Assembly (NCBI GenBank): GCA_003249015.1
Contig: QBLS01000020.1
Location: 23,501-87,500 of the forward strand
Length of the DNA stretch: 64,000 nt
Reading direction: 5' to 3'
Source: Pseudanabaena sp.
GTDB lineage: Bacteria > Cyanobacteriota > Cyanobacteriia > Pseudanabaenales > Pseudanabaenaceae
The notes beneath the pieces were generated by a model. It made no database searches and was not told the origin of the DNA. It worked only from the letters and a program-made list of their open reading frames with translations. Shown here piece by piece: positions 26,717-36,433 of the stretch (its first letter is position 1; each line of letters begins with the position of its first letter). The translations under genes and the position numbers were made by a program.

Positions 26717-27748
26717 TTGGATTATCGTCAGGCGGGTGTAGACATAGAAGCGGGTCGCACTTTTGTAGAAAAAATTCGCGATTCAGTAGCAAGAACTCAT
26801 CGCGCAGGGGTATTAGGGGATCTCGGTGGATTTGGTGGTTGTTTTGAAATTCCTGCTGGCTATCGTCAGCCCGTCTTAGTTTCAGGTACAGACGGAGTTG
26901 GCACAAAGCTAAAAATCGCTCAGGCTGCAAATAAACACGACACAATTGGCATCGACTTAGTTGCGATGTGCGTCAATGACGTGCTGACATCGGGAGCCGA
27001 GCCGCTATTTTTTTTGGACTATCTAGCAACAGGTAAGTTAGAACCCGATCAGCTTGCAGAGGTGGTCAAAGGCATTGCTGATGGTTGCCAAATGGCAGGC
27101 TGTGCATTGCTTGGCGGAGAAACTGCGGAAATGCCTGGATTTTATGGCGTTGGCGAGTATGATGCGGCGGGTTTTTGTGTAGCGATCGCCGAAAAATCGG
27201 AGATGCTCAATGGCACACAGGTAAATATTGGCGATGAGGTCATTGGTTTGGCTAGTTCAGGGATACATAGCAATGGTTACAGTCTAGTCCGCAAAATCAT
27301 TGAGACTAAAGGATATAGCTGGAACGACAAGCTGCATATTTCGCCCGAAACTGATGATTTAACCTTGGCTGAAGTATTTTTGACACCAACTCAGATTTAT
27401 GTAAAACCTGTTTTAGCCGCCTTAAAATCTGATTTAGCTATTCACGGATTGGCACATATTACAGGTGGCGGCTTGCCCGAAAACTTACCCCGTTGTCTCG
27501 GCAATGGTCAATCAGTCAAAGTTTTTCGCAACAGTTGGCAAATTCCTGCTCTATTTCAATGGCTTCAAGCTGAAGGGGAAGTCCCTGAGTTAGATATGTT
27601 CAATACCTTCAACATGGGGATCGGTATGGCTGTGGTCATTTCTCCTTCTAAGGTTGATCAGGCGATCGCCTATTTCCAAGCTCAAGGTTTTACAGTTGAC
27701 CGCATTGGCGAAGTTATAGCTGGCGATCGTGAGCTAGTATTCAGCTAA
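26717..27748 (+). CDS. purM: Phosphoribosylformylglycinamidine cyclo-ligase
   Basis: A 343-residue AIR synthetase that closes the imidazole ring in purine synthesis. Recognisable segments are [20 protein letters not shown] at the start, [45 protein letters not shown] and [13 protein letters not shown]. The start is TTG at 26717, 33 bases after proC, with GGGAG just ahead of it. Length and motifs are complete. Nothing unusual is seen. Confidence 0.95.
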   Translation: MDYRQAGVDIEAGRTFVEKIRDSVARTHRAGVLGDLGGFGGCFEIPAGYRQPVLVSGTDGVGTKLKIAQAANKHDTIGIDLVAMCVNDVLTSGAEPLFFLDYLATGKLEPDQLAEVVKGIADGCQMAGCALLGGETAEMPGFYGVGEYDAAGFCVAIAEKSEMLNGTQVNIGDEVIGLASSGIHSNGYSLVRKIIETKGYSWNDKLHISPETDDLTLAEVFLTPTQIYVKPVLAALKSDLAIHGLAHITGGGLPENLPRCLGNGQSVKVFRNSWQIPALFQWLQAEGEVPELDMFNTFNMGIGMAVVISPSKVDQAIAYFQAQGFTVDRIGEVIAGDRELVFS

Positions 27749-27765
27749 AGGCTTGCTCAGAATCT

Positions 27766-27818
27766 AAAACTAAGAGGCGAGTAGCGGCACTTTGCGCCGC
27801 CACTCGCCTTTTGGTTTT
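27766..27818. repeat. GTGGCGGCGC-family palindrome, copy 3
   Basis: AAAACTAAGAGGCGAGTAGC with a mirrored arm ending CGCCACTCGCCTTTTGG and TTTT. It differs from other copies by a few bases. It follows purM and could terminate its transcript. Confidence 0.85.
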
Positions 27819-27960
27819 ATAAACACAAAATAGTTGTGATTAGATTTTGCGACTAATTTTTGAAATTTTTTGCTAGTGGCTGGCTTTTCGTGTATTTTAT
27901 TTGGCACAATCACATACCTTTGATGCGATTTTCATCCGTTGGTCTAAGAGGGTTTTCTGT

Positions 27961-29676
27961 ATGCGGTGTCTGCCTAATTTTTGCGGTGCGATCGCCACAA
28001 GTCTCGTCGTTTTCACCAGCACTCCCCCCATATGGGCGGAACTACCACCAGATCTAAAGATTAGCCAACAGGACACTACTAACCCATTGCCGCAGATGGC
28101 ATCCCTCATATATGTGTCGCCCCTAGGAAATAGTACTGGCGACGGTTCTCCGAATAATCCTTATCCATCGATCACCGCCGCGATCGCAAGCAAACCATTA
28201 GCAGGAACAGTCATCCAGCTAAATCAGGGGCTTTACAATGCCCAAAATGGTGAAGTTTTTCCGATCCAACTACCCGCAGGCGTGACCCTACGCGGCGAAC
28301 CATCGAATAGAGGTGGAAACATATTAATTAGTGGCAGTGGTAAGTTTACCAGCCCATCCTTTGCTAGCCAAAATATCACACTCCTTGCCAATGATGATGT
28401 CAGAATCGAAGGAGTTTCGGTGACTAATCCTGAAACGAGGGGAACGGCGCTATGGCTAGAATCTGGCAAGCGTGTAAGCATTGCCAACAATACTTTTATG
28501 AATAGTAATCGTGAGGGTATTTTTCTCACAGGCTCGGCAAACGCAGTAATTACCGACAATATTTTCAAAAAGAATGGTGCTAACGGATTGTCGGCTGTTG
28601 GTAGCAGTACAGGCGAAATTCGCAATAACACTTTTGAAAATACTGGCTTTGGGATCGCCATCGGTCAGCGATCGCAAGTATTGGTAAGCAATAACAACAT
28701 TCTCAATAATGTTGATGGCATTATTATTTCTAACCTCGCCGCACCAACCCTAAGAAATAATTTAATCTCTGATAACAAGCGCAATGGCATCGCGATTCTC
28801 AAGGATCGCAAAGGCTACCCCACCCCAGATCTAGGAACTTCGGCTAATCTCGGCAAAAATATCTTTCGCAATAATCTTGGTAAGGATTTAAATAACAATT
28901 CAGGAGTTACCCAAGTTGCCGTTGGCAATGAACTTAACCCGAAAAAGGTAGCGGGTAAGGTTGCCTTCGTCGGCGATGCACCAGCAACTCCTGCCCCTGA
29001 GGTTGCCGCCACCCCATTACCACCTGTGGCTAGGGTTGAGCCGCCCACTGCCTCAAGCGGAGAAAATCCTACGGTCGTCGAAATTACGCGATCGCCTCAA
29101 CCGATTTTCAATGCGCCCATTATCCCCCCAAGGGCTTTACCACCGTCCCAAAATAGTATTTTGATTGAGCCATTACCAGGAGTACCGCCAACTGTTGCCA
29201 ATGCTCCGTCAACAAAACCAACTCCCGTCGTTACTCCCCAAAAGCTTTCCCCCAAGAGCAGTCCATCGGCAAATCCTCAAGAGATTTTGATTGATCGCGA
29301 CCCTGTGCCAGTAATCCCACCTCAAACTTTCAAGAACCCAACTTCTCCGCGAACAACCACAGCAGTTTCCATCATTCCCGAATCGACAGTCGCCCCAATC
29401 CCTAATCAAGTTGCTTACAATCCCAGAATTGCGGCGCTAGTTCCACTACCAGCTAAGGAGTCTGTTCCCTATTTAGTCGTGATTCCATCCGATGATGAGA
29501 TAACCCTCAGCCGAGTTCGCAGTGCTGTGCCTAGTGCCAAGCTAATTTCTTCAAGATTTGGCAATATTATTAAGGTGCAAGGCTATCCCGATCGCGATCG
29601 CGCTGAAGTCTTGCGAATAATCATGAAATCAGAAATTGGACTAGATGCCCGTGTAGTTCATCAAAATAGTCTTTAG
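27961..29676 (+). CDS. Secreted DUF1565 parallel beta-helix protein with C-terminal SPOR-like domain
   Basis: A 571-residue exported protein. A signal peptide (MRCLPNFCGAIATSLVVFTS, cut near IWA) precedes a DUF1565 domain beginning SLIYVSPLGNSTGDGSPNNP. This is a right-handed beta-helix with repeated N-x-I/F-x-N-N rungs (SIANNTFMNS, VITDNIFKKN, EIRNNTF) over about residues 60-290. A Pro-rich linker of roughly 150 residues follows. The last 70 residues (YLVVIPSDDEITLSRVRSAVPSAKLI...) look like a SPOR-type domain. It may bind surface polysaccharide or septal peptidoglycan. I choose the ATG at 27961; an in-frame TTG 60 bases upstream lacks support. Confidence 0.8.
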   Translation: MRCLPNFCGAIATSLVVFTSTPPIWAELPPDLKISQQDTTNPLPQMASLIYVSPLGNSTGDGSPNNPYPSITAAIASKPLAGTVIQLNQGLYNAQNGEVFPIQLPAGVTLRGEPSNRGGNILISGSGKFTSPSFASQNITLLANDDVRIEGVSVTNPETRGTALWLESGKRVSIANNTFMNSNREGIFLTGSANAVITDNIFKKNGANGLSAVGSSTGEIRNNTFENTGFGIAIGQRSQVLVSNNNILNNVDGIIISNLAAPTLRNNLISDNKRNGIAILKDRKGYPTPDLGTSANLGKNIFRNNLGKDLNNNSGVTQVAVGNELNPKKVAGKVAFVGDAPATPAPEVAATPLPPVARVEPPTASSGENPTVVEITRSPQPIFNAPIIPPRALPPSQNSILIEPLPGVPPTVANAPSTKPTPVVTPQKLSPKSSPSANPQEILIDRDPVPVIPPQTFKNPTSPRTTTAVSIIPESTVAPIPNQVAYNPRIAALVPLPAKESVPYLVVIPSDDEITLSRVRSAVPSAKLISSRFGNIIKVQGYPDRDRAEVLRIIMKSEIGLDARVVHQNSL

Positions 29677-29706
29677 AGACATACGGTTTATTTTACAGAG
29701 TAACCG

Positions 29707-29751
29707 AAAACCCAAGAAGCTAGTGGCAGTGCCACTAGCTTCTTGGGTTTT
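29707..29751. repeat. GTGGCGGCGC-family palindrome, short perfect variant, copy 4
   Basis: AAAACCCAAGAAGCTAGTGG, CA, then the exact mirror. It shares the outer arm of the main family but lacks the central CGGCGC, so it looks like a trimmed member. It lies between the beta-helix gene and the ABC ATPase gene. Confidence 0.85.
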
Positions 29752-29806
29752 AAGAAATTGCAAAGCGATGGTATGTTTCTTTATAAAGAACTTGTCATAA
29801 ATAATC

Positions 29807-30574
29807 ATGCAAGAAACATTAGCCCCCGATTTAGCAAAGACTGAGCCGATGATTTTTGCGGAAAATGTGCACAAGTGGTACGGGAGTTTTCATGTTCTCA
29901 AGGGTGTCAGCCTAACCGTAAGCCGTGGTGAAGTAGTGGTCATCATGGGACCATCTGGCTCTGGCAAATCCACCTTTGCCCGTACTTTTAATGCCCTAGA
30001 AGCCTATCAAAAGGGTCGGATTTTTGTTGATGGATTTGAACTATCACCAGAAAATCACCGCAATATTGATGCCATTCGCCGAGAAGTGGGCATGGTATTT
30101 CAGCAATTTAATCTGTTTCCCCACCTCACGGTTCTTCAAAATATTACGCTTGCACCTTTGTGGGTGAGGAAGTGGTCACAAGCCAAAGCGTCGGAAGTCG
30201 CCATGCAGTTGCTTGATCGCGTGGGCATTTCCCAGCAAGCCCACAAGTATCCCTTACAGTTGTCAGGGGGACAGCAGCAACGGGTAGCGATCGCCAGAGC
30301 CTTGGCAATGCAGCCTAAAATCATGCTGTTTGACGAGCCAACATCAGCCCTTGATCCTGAGATGGTGCGGGAAGTTCTTGATGTCATGCGATCGCTTGCC
30401 GATTCTGGGATGACGATGGTGGTTGTCACCCATGAGGTTGGCTTTGCCCGTGAAGTTGCTGACCGCATTGTATTTATGGATGGCGGCGTAATTGTCGAAG
30501 AGGCGCAACCCCATGATTTTTTCCAAAATCCACAGGAGGAGCGAACCAAAAAATTTCTATCACAAATCCTATAA
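29807..30574 (+). CDS. Polar amino-acid ABC transporter ATP-binding protein (GlnQ/BgtA type)
   Basis: A 255-residue ABC ATPase of the polar amino-acid family. Walker A is GPSGSGKST in [17 protein letters not shown], the Q loop is [16 protein letters not shown], the signature is [15 protein letters not shown], Walker B is [13 protein letters not shown] and the switch is THEVGFA. These match GlnQ/HisP/BgtA very closely. The permease and binding protein are not adjacent, so it probably energises components encoded elsewhere, as is known for cyanobacterial BgtA. A hairpin follows the stop. Confidence 0.9.
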   Translation: MQETLAPDLAKTEPMIFAENVHKWYGSFHVLKGVSLTVSRGEVVVIMGPSGSGKSTFARTFNALEAYQKGRIFVDGFELSPENHRNIDAIRREVGMVFQQFNLFPHLTVLQNITLAPLWVRKWSQAKASEVAMQLLDRVGISQQAHKYPLQLSGGQQQRVAIARALAMQPKIMLFDEPTSALDPEMVREVLDVMRSLADSGMTMVVVTHEVGFAREVADRIVFMDGGVIVEEAQPHDFFQNPQEERTKKFLSQIL

Positions 30575-30612
30575 AAAGAAAGAGACGGTGCTTTGTACCG
30601 CCTCTTTCTTTT
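30574..30612 (+). terminator. Hairpin terminator after the ABC ATPase gene
   Basis: AAAAGAAAGAG...CTCTTTCTTTT around ACGGTGCTTTGTACCG, ending in T-rich sequence immediately after the stop codon. Confidence 0.7.
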
Positions 30613-30688
30613 GGGTGGTATTACATGACATAAGTATGGGTATGTTTAGGTTAAGATAAGGTTAAAGGAAGGGTTGAAAAAGAAGATT

Positions 30689-30910
30689 ATGCCAGATAAG
30701 AATTTTCTATATCCTCAGTCCCGCTATTACGGGGCTTTCACTCCAGAAAATCTCATGTTTAATGCTAACTTACAAGAGTTTTCGCATCGTGTCAGCATTA
30801 TTTGCAGTCTGGAAACAGGTGGCAAAATTTCGCCACAGGAAGCATATTTACAGATTGCTGAGCTATGGAAACACCTAGAAATTTCTAAACGGAATTTGAC
30901 TATTAAGTAA
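30689..30910 (+). CDS. Small conserved cyanobacterial protein (DUF7219-like)
   Basis: A 73-residue soluble protein of unknown function. The N-terminal MPDKNFLYPQSRYYGAFTPE and the FSHRVSIICSLETGGKISPQEAY segment match small proteins conserved across cyanobacteria. I recall these as DUF7219, but this is memory and not a search. The TTG at 30674 would add five lysine-rich residues; the ATG at 30689 is the likelier start. It stands alone. Confidence 0.65.
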   Translation: MPDKNFLYPQSRYYGAFTPENLMFNANLQEFSHRVSIICSLETGGKISPQEAYLQIAELWKHLEISKRNLTIK

Positions 30911-30950
30911 GCAACTTGCAAGCAGAGTTGCCTAGTCACAGACATACCAA

Positions 30951-30998
30951 ACCCAAAAGACTAGTGGCGGCGCTTCGCGCCGCCACTAGTCTTTTGGA
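30951..30998. repeat. GTGGCGGCGC-family palindrome, copy 5
   Basis: CCCAAAAGACTAGTGGCGGC, GCTTCGC, then GCCGCCACTAGTCTTTTGG. A clean example of the family, lying between the small cyanobacterial gene and the SRP RNA gene. Confidence 0.92.
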
Positions 30999-31076
30999 TT
31001 GAGATTATGTGTGGATTTGCCAACAATTACATAACTAATTAATCCAACCTTACCCCTTAGTGCTAATCTTATTAAT

Positions 31077-31171
31077 GGCTCGGATCTATGCGATCGCAAC
31101 GCCCGAATCGTGTCAGGGTCGGAAGACAGCAGCACTAAGGGATGCTTGAGATAGGCGTAGTACCCGGGCTA
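31077..31171 (+). ncRNA. ffs: Signal recognition particle RNA (small bacterial 4.5S type)
   Basis: The core GTGTCAGGGTCGGAAGACAG followed by CAGCACTAAGGGATG is the conserved SRP RNA helix 8 with its GGAA-type tetraloop and the asymmetric loop bound by Ffh. The 5' GGCTCGGATCTATGCGATCG pairs with the 3' CGTAGTACCCGGGC, closing a hairpin of about 95 bases. A run of six Ts from 31172 acts as terminator. It is the short form, without an Alu domain. argG begins 30 bases later. Confidence 0.9.
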
Positions 31172-31201
31172 CTTTTTTAGGTTTAGGAAAGGGAGAGATT
31201 C

Positions 31202-32401
31202 ATGGGTCGGGCGAAAAAAGTCGTACTTGCATATTCTGGCGGCGTTGATACATCTGTTTGCATTCCTTATCTCAAGCAAGAATGGGGTGTTGAAGAAGTC
31301 ATTACCCTTGCAGCAGACCTAGGACAAGGCGATGAGTTAGATCCAATTAAGCAGAAAGCTCTAGATTCAGGAGCTTCGATATCCTTAGTTAGAGACGTAA
31401 CCAAAGAATTTGTCACTGATTATGCTTTCCCCTCGATCAAGGCTAACGCACTCTACGAAAATCGTTATCCTCTAACTACGGCTCTAGCCCGTCCTTTAAT
31501 TGCCAAGATCCTAGTAGAAGCTGCCGAAGAATATGGCGCTGATGCTGTAGCCCATGGATGTACTGGCAAAGGCAATGACCAAGTAAGATTTGACGTTTCA
31601 ATCGCCGCTCTCAATCCAAACATTAAAGTGTTAGCTCCTGCTCGCGAATGGGGCATGAGCCGCGAAGAAACGATCGCCTATGGCGAACAATTTGGCATTC
31701 CTTCACCCGTGAAAAAGTCTTCACCCTTCAGTATTGACCGTAACTTGCTCGGTCGCAGCATTGAAGCAGGTCCTCTCGAAAATGCATGGAATGAGCCACC
31801 TGAAGAAATCTATGCGATGACCAAAGCGATCGCTGATACTCCTGATCAGCCAACCTACACAGAAATCGGTTTTGAGAAAGGTATTCCTGTGTCGATCGAT
31901 GGCAAAGCTCTTGAGCCTGTGGAGTTAATTACCGCTCTCAATGCGATCGCGGGCGACAACGGTGTAGGACGGATCGACATGGTAGAGAATCGCCTAGTCG
32001 GGATCAAGTCTCGCGAAATCTATGAAGCTCCTGCCATGTCGGTACTGATTCACGCTCACCGCGACCTAGAGACTCTTGCATTACCTTCTGACCTTGCCCA
32101 ATACAAGCGCGGCATCGAAGAAACCTACAGCAAGATGATCTATAACGGACTATGGTACAGCCCACTCAAGGAGGCTCTTGATGCCTTTATCGACAGTAGC
32201 CAAGAATGCGTCACAGGAATTGTCCGCGTCAAGTTCCACAAGGGCAATGCCATCATTGTCGGTCGTCAGTCTGTTAACTCTCTGTACGATGAGGACTTAG
32301 CAACTTACACCAGCGCCGACCAGTTTGACCATAAGGCGGCTGAAGGTTTCATTTATGTTTGGGGTATGCCTATCCGTGTGTGGGCACAAAAGCACAGATA
32401 A
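31202..32401 (+). CDS. argG: Argininosuccinate synthase
   Basis: A 399-residue enzyme that joins citrulline and aspartate with ATP in arginine synthesis. The N-terminal [18 protein letters not shown] is the ATP pyrophosphatase P-loop. Other conserved regions are [15 protein letters not shown] and [20 protein letters not shown]. The sequence is complete. GGGAGAG lies 8 bases before the ATG. The SRP RNA gene is directly upstream, so argG must have its own promoter or be read through. Confidence 0.95.
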   Translation: MGRAKKVVLAYSGGVDTSVCIPYLKQEWGVEEVITLAADLGQGDELDPIKQKALDSGASISLVRDVTKEFVTDYAFPSIKANALYENRYPLTTALARPLIAKILVEAAEEYGADAVAHGCTGKGNDQVRFDVSIAALNPNIKVLAPAREWGMSREETIAYGEQFGIPSPVKKSSPFSIDRNLLGRSIEAGPLENAWNEPPEEIYAMTKAIADTPDQPTYTEIGFEKGIPVSIDGKALEPVELITALNAIAGDNGVGRIDMVENRLVGIKSREIYEAPAMSVLIHAHRDLETLALPSDLAQYKRGIEETYSKMIYNGLWYSPLKEALDAFIDSSQECVTGIVRVKFHKGNAIIVGRQSVNSLYDEDLATYTSADQFDHKAAEGFIYVWGMPIRVWAQKHR

Positions 32402-32449
32402 GCTCGCTCCTAGATAGTCATTACAGCACTTTGCGCTCAAATTCAAATC

Positions 32450-32498
32450 AACAGAAAGCTTAAAAGCGTTGCTCTGCAATGCTTTTAAGCTTTCTGTT
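32450..32498. terminator. Hairpin after argG
   Basis: AACAGAAAGCTTAAAAGC and its near-exact mirror (GCTTTTAAGCTTTCTGT) around a short loop, with a T run after it. It probably terminates argG. Confidence 0.7.
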
Positions 32499-32534
32499 TT
32501 GTGATAAGTACTACGATAGGCGTAGCACTCATTT

Positions 32535-32566
32535 AAAAAAGGATGTCCTGATGGACATCCTTTTTT
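32535..32566. terminator. Strong intrinsic-type terminator hairpin
   Basis: AAAAAAGGATGTCC-TGAT-GGACATCCTTTTTT: a perfect GC-rich stem with A and T runs, suitable as a bidirectional terminator. It lies about 45 bases before the PH-domain gene. Confidence 0.85.
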
Positions 32567-32611
32567 AGAGCCTTTTGCAATGTAAAATGACTTAAACTAG
32601 CAGTCCTTCCT

Positions 32612-33043
32612 ATGACAAAAGTACCTCTACCTGATGAACGCATTCTCTTTCAGGGTAATCCTGCGGTAATTGGAAGCGTCACAAGATTGTTGATTTCGAT
32701 TTTTACGTTAGGGATCGGCGCAGTCTGGTATTGGTTGCGTTCCATTAACACGCAATACCTAATCACCTCACAGCGGATAGTGGTGGAGAGAGGGATTTTT
32801 TCTAGAGAGATTGAAACTATTGAAATTTACCAAGTTGATGATATTCAACTAGAAAAGCCCCTTAATCAGCGCATTATGGGCACAGGGAACATTCGCTTAC
32901 TAACCCGTGATATCACAGCGCCAAAGCTAATATTAAATCGTTTGCCGATTGACGTAAGAGAGCTTTACGAACAGATGCGTCCTTGCATTCAGCAGGCAAG
33001 AGCTAAGTTTTACGTGCGGGACGACGATAGGTACAGAGACTAA
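32612..33043 (+). CDS. Bacterial PH-domain (bPH2) membrane protein
   Basis: A 143-residue protein. Two closely placed hydrophobic segments (SVTRLLISIFTLGIGAVWYWL, residues about 22-42) anchor it, and the rest has the bPH2/YdbS-type fold: YLITSQRIVVERGIFSREIETIEIYQVDDI, QRIMGTGNIRLLTRDITAPKL and the short C-terminal helix. Function is unknown; related proteins help in envelope or membrane stress. It sits alone between two repeats. Confidence 0.8.
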   Translation: MTKVPLPDERILFQGNPAVIGSVTRLLISIFTLGIGAVWYWLRSINTQYLITSQRIVVERGIFSREIETIEIYQVDDIQLEKPLNQRIMGTGNIRLLTRDITAPKLILNRLPIDVRELYEQMRPCIQQARAKFYVRDDDRYRD

Positions 33044-33060
33044 GAATAAAGTAAAGCATC

Positions 33061-33119
33061 GCAAAACCGAAAAGAGTAGTGGCGGCGCGAAGTGCTGCCA
33101 CTACTCTTTTCAGTTTTGC
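33061..33119. repeat. GTGGCGGCGC-family palindrome, copy 6
   Basis: GCAAAACCGAAAAGAGTAGT, GGCGGCGC, loop, then GCTGCCACTACTCTTTTCAG and TTTTGC. The arms carry a few compensated changes against other copies, which suggests that pairing is kept. Confidence 0.85.
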
Positions 33120-33183
33120 CTCAATTTTTTGCTTGAACAGGCTAAACTAGGTGCAGTCTTAACTAGTGTCAAGTTTAGAAATA

Positions 33184-33825
33184 ATGACTTCATCATCGAT
33201 TTCAGTTCGTGAGTTGCCCCTATTCCCTTTACCTGAACTGGTACTCTTTCCAGGGCAATCCCTCCCGCTTCACATTTTTGAGTATCGATATCGCATGATG
33301 ATCAATACGGTACTAGAGAGCGATCGCCTCTTTGGAGTATTGATGTGGGATTCAGAAACAGGCAAGCCTGCAAACATCGGTTGTGTTGCCCAAATTGTTC
33401 AGTATCATCGTTTGCCAGATGATCGCTTTAAGGTTTTGACAATGGGGCAGCAGCGCTTTCGAGTTTTGGAATATGTTCGTGAAACTCCCTATCGAGTGGG
33501 CTTGGTGGAATGGATTGAAGATGAGCCAAGCAATGATGCGCCATTTTTGTTGGCTACAGAAGTCCGCGAACTACTCAATGATGTGATTCGTTTATCGCAG
33601 AAGCTAACCGACCAAGAAATTGAGCTTCCCAAAATTCCCCGTGGACCGATTGAGTTATCCTATTGGGTTGCTAGTAACTTTCAGGGCGCAAGTTTAGAAC
33701 AGCAATCTCTTTTGGAAACTTGTGACACAGCAGCACGTTTGCGGAGGGAAGCGGAAATACTATCTTCAACTAGAAGCCAGTTGGCAGCTCGGACTGTTTT
33801 GAAAGACACTTTTAAAGAAGTCTAA
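33184..33825 (+). CDS. Lon-type N-terminal substrate-binding domain protein
   Basis: A 213-residue stand-alone LON substrate-binding (PUA-like) domain protein with no protease or ATPase part. The typical opening VRELPLFPLPELVLFPGQ, then LPLHIFEYRYRMM and GCVAQIVQYHRLPDDRFKVL, with a helical C terminus. Such proteins are widespread in cyanobacteria and plants; their role is unclear and may be in protein quality control. I choose the ATG at 33184 over the GTG at 33166 because family members begin close to this point. Confidence 0.85.
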   Translation: MTSSSISVRELPLFPLPELVLFPGQSLPLHIFEYRYRMMINTVLESDRLFGVLMWDSETGKPANIGCVAQIVQYHRLPDDRFKVLTMGQQRFRVLEYVRETPYRVGLVEWIEDEPSNDAPFLLATEVRELLNDVIRLSQKLTDQEIELPKIPRGPIELSYWVASNFQGASLEQQSLLETCDTAARLRREAEILSSTRSQLAARTVLKDTFKEV

Positions 33826-33905
33826 AATTTTAAGTTTTATAATTTTTAAATTTAAATTACAATCTCTACAGCAAAGGTACAGCGCTTTGGGCTTAGTTAA
33901 AATCT

Positions 33906-33996
33906 AGATAGACTTGGAGAAGCGGCGCTTCCCCAAGTCTATCTGTACTAATCCAAGCTTCAATAAACTGTAGTCACACTTTTGTGAACTGGTACA
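33906..33996. repeat. Palindrome plus a half copy of the TTCACAAAAGTG family
   Basis: 33906-33944 is AGATAGACTTGG...CCAAGTCTATCT. A single right arm of the TTCACAAAAGTG element follows (GTAGTCACACTTTTGTGAAC at about 33971-33990), with no left arm. They lie just before the MASE1 kinase start and may take part in its promoter region. Confidence 0.65.
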
Positions 33997-34033
33997 GCTC
34001 CTGCTTTGCTACACATCAAAAGGTACGGCAAAA

Positions 34034-36334
34034 GTGCTTGTTCTCTCGCAACAACGAATAAAATCCTTCTTACGAATCGTAGGGATTGTAATACTTGCCT
34101 CGGTTTACTATGGTACAGCAGAGCTTTCACGCCATGTAGCCGCAACACCACAGTCGGTTACTCCAGTTTGGCCGCCCGACGGCTTTGCCTCGGCAGCAAT
34201 TCTGATTTTTGGTTCTCAGATGTTAGCAGGAGTCTTAATTGGCTCATTCTTAGCAAATATCTGGGCTTTTTTTAATCCCGAGAATATATATACAGCGCTC
34301 ACTTCTTGTGCGGAGGTGTTAGGAATTGCGATCGGCACAACTATGGGGGCTTGGGTCGGGAGCTATCTGCTCAAACGTACTATCAAGGGCAGAAATCCGC
34401 TATCAAAACTAAGTCATGTTTATCGATTTCTCGGATTGACAGGTGTATTAGCACCGATGATTAACGCAACAATTGGCGTTTTTTGTTTGTGTTTAGGGGG
34501 AAGTGTAATATGGTCAAAGTTTCCGTCAGTGTGGCTAACTTGGTGGATTTCTAACGTAGCGGGAATATGTATATTTACGCCCATGCTGCTCAGTTGGCAT
34601 GATTTTTATATTCAGAATTTTCACAATAAAAAGTCTTTATCTAGCCAAGAATGGCAAGATCTCCAAGTTATTATTCGGCAAAAATTTCCAGAGGCGATTA
34701 CCTTATTATTAATTGTAATTAGCATCAGTATTCTTGCTTTTTACCAGAGCCTAAATTTAGAATATATCTTATTACCTTGCTTACTTTGGTCAGTAGTCAG
34801 ATTTGGGAAAGTATGGGCTACAACCTTAATAGTTGTCATCACTTCTATTGCTGTTTCAGGAACCGTTAAGGGTATAGGAATTTTTACAGTTGTTAATCCT
34901 AGTTACTCTCTAGCTTCATTGCAGATATTTATTATCGTAATTGTAGTTACTACTCTAAGTTTAAATGCAGTTTTATCTGAGAAGCAACAGGCGATCGCCA
35001 ATTTATTACATTCGCGATCGCGCTTGGTGGAAAAGTCAATTCAGCTTGAAAATAGTAAATCGGATCTAGATAAAACCACCTTAATTTTAGAACAGCAAAA
35101 TATTGCTCTTACTGAAGCAAAAAAAGTAGCTGAAGCGGCTAACCGTACTAAAAGTGAGTTTCTATCAAACATGAGTCATGAATTGCGAACACCACTAAAT
35201 GCAATTTTAGGGATAGTGCAGCTTTTGCAAGATTCTACAAATATGGATATTCAAGAGAAAAGAGATATCCAAACTATTCATGATTCAGGTAATCATTTAC
35301 TAAACTTAATTGAAGATATTTTAGATATTTCTAAAATAGAAGCTGGAAAAATGGAGCTTTATATTAAGGAAGTAACTTTAGCTTCATTTCTTAGAAATTT
35401 AATAGAAATAATTCAGATACAAGCTAATCAAAAAAATATTGATTTTATTTACTATTTCTCACCCAATTTGCCACCCTTAATCCGTACTGATGGGAAGAGA
35501 TTAAGACAAATATTATTAAACCTGTTGAGTAATGCCGTTAAGTTTACGAACAAAGGTCATGTGACCTTTCGAGTTTTATCGCATCAATCAGCGATCGCTG
35601 AGACCGTTTCAGACAAGTCTACGGTTAACCTTGATTTTGAAATAGAAGATTCGGGCATAGGTATCGCAACCGAGCAGTTAGAAGCAATTTTTCTACCCTT
35701 TGAACGAGTTGGGGAAAGTAAGTTTCAGGTGCAAGGCACGGGATTGGGTTTAGCCATTAGCCAAAGGCTTGCCAAGATGATGGGTAGTGAGATTACAGTA
35801 ACTAGCGAAAAAGGCGTAGGTACTACTTTTCGGCTTTCTCTAATGCTAGAAGCATCTAGATTATCAGGAACTCATCCCTTCAACGCCTATAAAAGTTCTC
35901 CGTCAGTTGATCTACCTGTTTTTGACGAAAATCTGGCACAAAAACTGCCCTTAAAAATCCTACTAGCCGAAGATAATATCGTTAATCAAAAAGTAGCCTG
36001 TAAAATATTGCGCCGATTGGGTTATACGGCTGATATTGCCGAAAATGGCTTAAAGGTTTTGGAAGCTCTGGATAGGCAGTTCTATGATGTGGTTTTAATG
36101 GATGTGCAAATGCCTGTCATGGATGGGCTAGAGGCGACTCGCTATATTGTCACTCAACTGGAGCCACAAAAGCGTCCTTACATTATTGCGATGACTGCCA
36201 ATGTGATGGAGAGCGATCGCTTAGCTTGTTTGGCAAGTGGGATGAATGATTATCTGAGTAAACCCGTTAAGGTAGATCTGTTAATAAATGCTCTATGGCG
36301 ATCTCAACATACAGTAGCCCCAGAAAATTTTTAA
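34034..36334 (+). CDS. MASE1 hybrid sensor histidine kinase with receiver domain
   Basis: A 766-residue membrane sensor kinase. Residues about 15-310 form eight or so membrane segments of the MASE1 sensor domain, with the diagnostic SVTPVWPPDGFASAAIL near the start. A coiled region and HisKA domain follow, with H382 in SNMSHELRTPLNAIL. The ATPase domain has LLSNAVKFTNKG and GTGLGLAISQRL. The C-terminal receiver has the phospho-acceptor D690 in VVLMDVQMPVMDG and a lysine in LSKPVKV. Phosphate is therefore likely relayed inside the protein before passing to an unseen Hpt protein. The start is a GTG at 34034. Signal and target are unknown. Confidence 0.9.
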   Translation: MLVLSQQRIKSFLRIVGIVILASVYYGTAELSRHVAATPQSVTPVWPPDGFASAAILIFGSQMLAGVLIGSFLANIWAFFNPENIYTALTSCAEVLGIAIGTTMGAWVGSYLLKRTIKGRNPLSKLSHVYRFLGLTGVLAPMINATIGVFCLCLGGSVIWSKFPSVWLTWWISNVAGICIFTPMLLSWHDFYIQNFHNKKSLSSQEWQDLQVIIRQKFPEAITLLLIVISISILAFYQSLNLEYILLPCLLWSVVRFGKVWATTLIVVITSIAVSGTVKGIGIFTVVNPSYSLASLQIFIIVIVVTTLSLNAVLSEKQQAIANLLHSRSRLVEKSIQLENSKSDLDKTTLILEQQNIALTEAKKVAEAANRTKSEFLSNMSHELRTPLNAILGIVQLLQDSTNMDIQEKRDIQTIHDSGNHLLNLIEDILDISKIEAGKMELYIKEVTLASFLRNLIEIIQIQANQKNIDFIYYFSPNLPPLIRTDGKRLRQILLNLLSNAVKFTNKGHVTFRVLSHQSAIAETVSDKSTVNLDFEIEDSGIGIATEQLEAIFLPFERVGESKFQVQGTGLGLAISQRLAKMMGSEITVTSEKGVGTTFRLSLMLEASRLSGTHPFNAYKSSPSVDLPVFDENLAQKLPLKILLAEDNIVNQKVACKILRRLGYTADIAENGLKVLEALDRQFYDVVLMDVQMPVMDGLEATRYIVTQLEPQKRPYIIAMTANVMESDRLACLASGMNDYLSKPVKVDLLINALWRSQHTVAPENF

Positions 36335-36368
36335 AAGGCTAGCTATGCCAGCCTTGCTACAGCCATTT

Positions 36369-36393
36369 GCGCCGCCACTCCTTTCTTGGGTTA
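36369..36393. repeat. Half copy of the GTGGCGGCGC repeat
   Basis: GCGCCGCCACTCCTTTCTTG followed by GGTT matches the right arm of the family only. The left arm is absent, so this is a decayed or half element between the kinase and ald. Confidence 0.6.
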
Positions 36394-36433
36394 ATCTAAG
36401 GGGCGATAGCCACAACACATAGGAGAAATCAGC

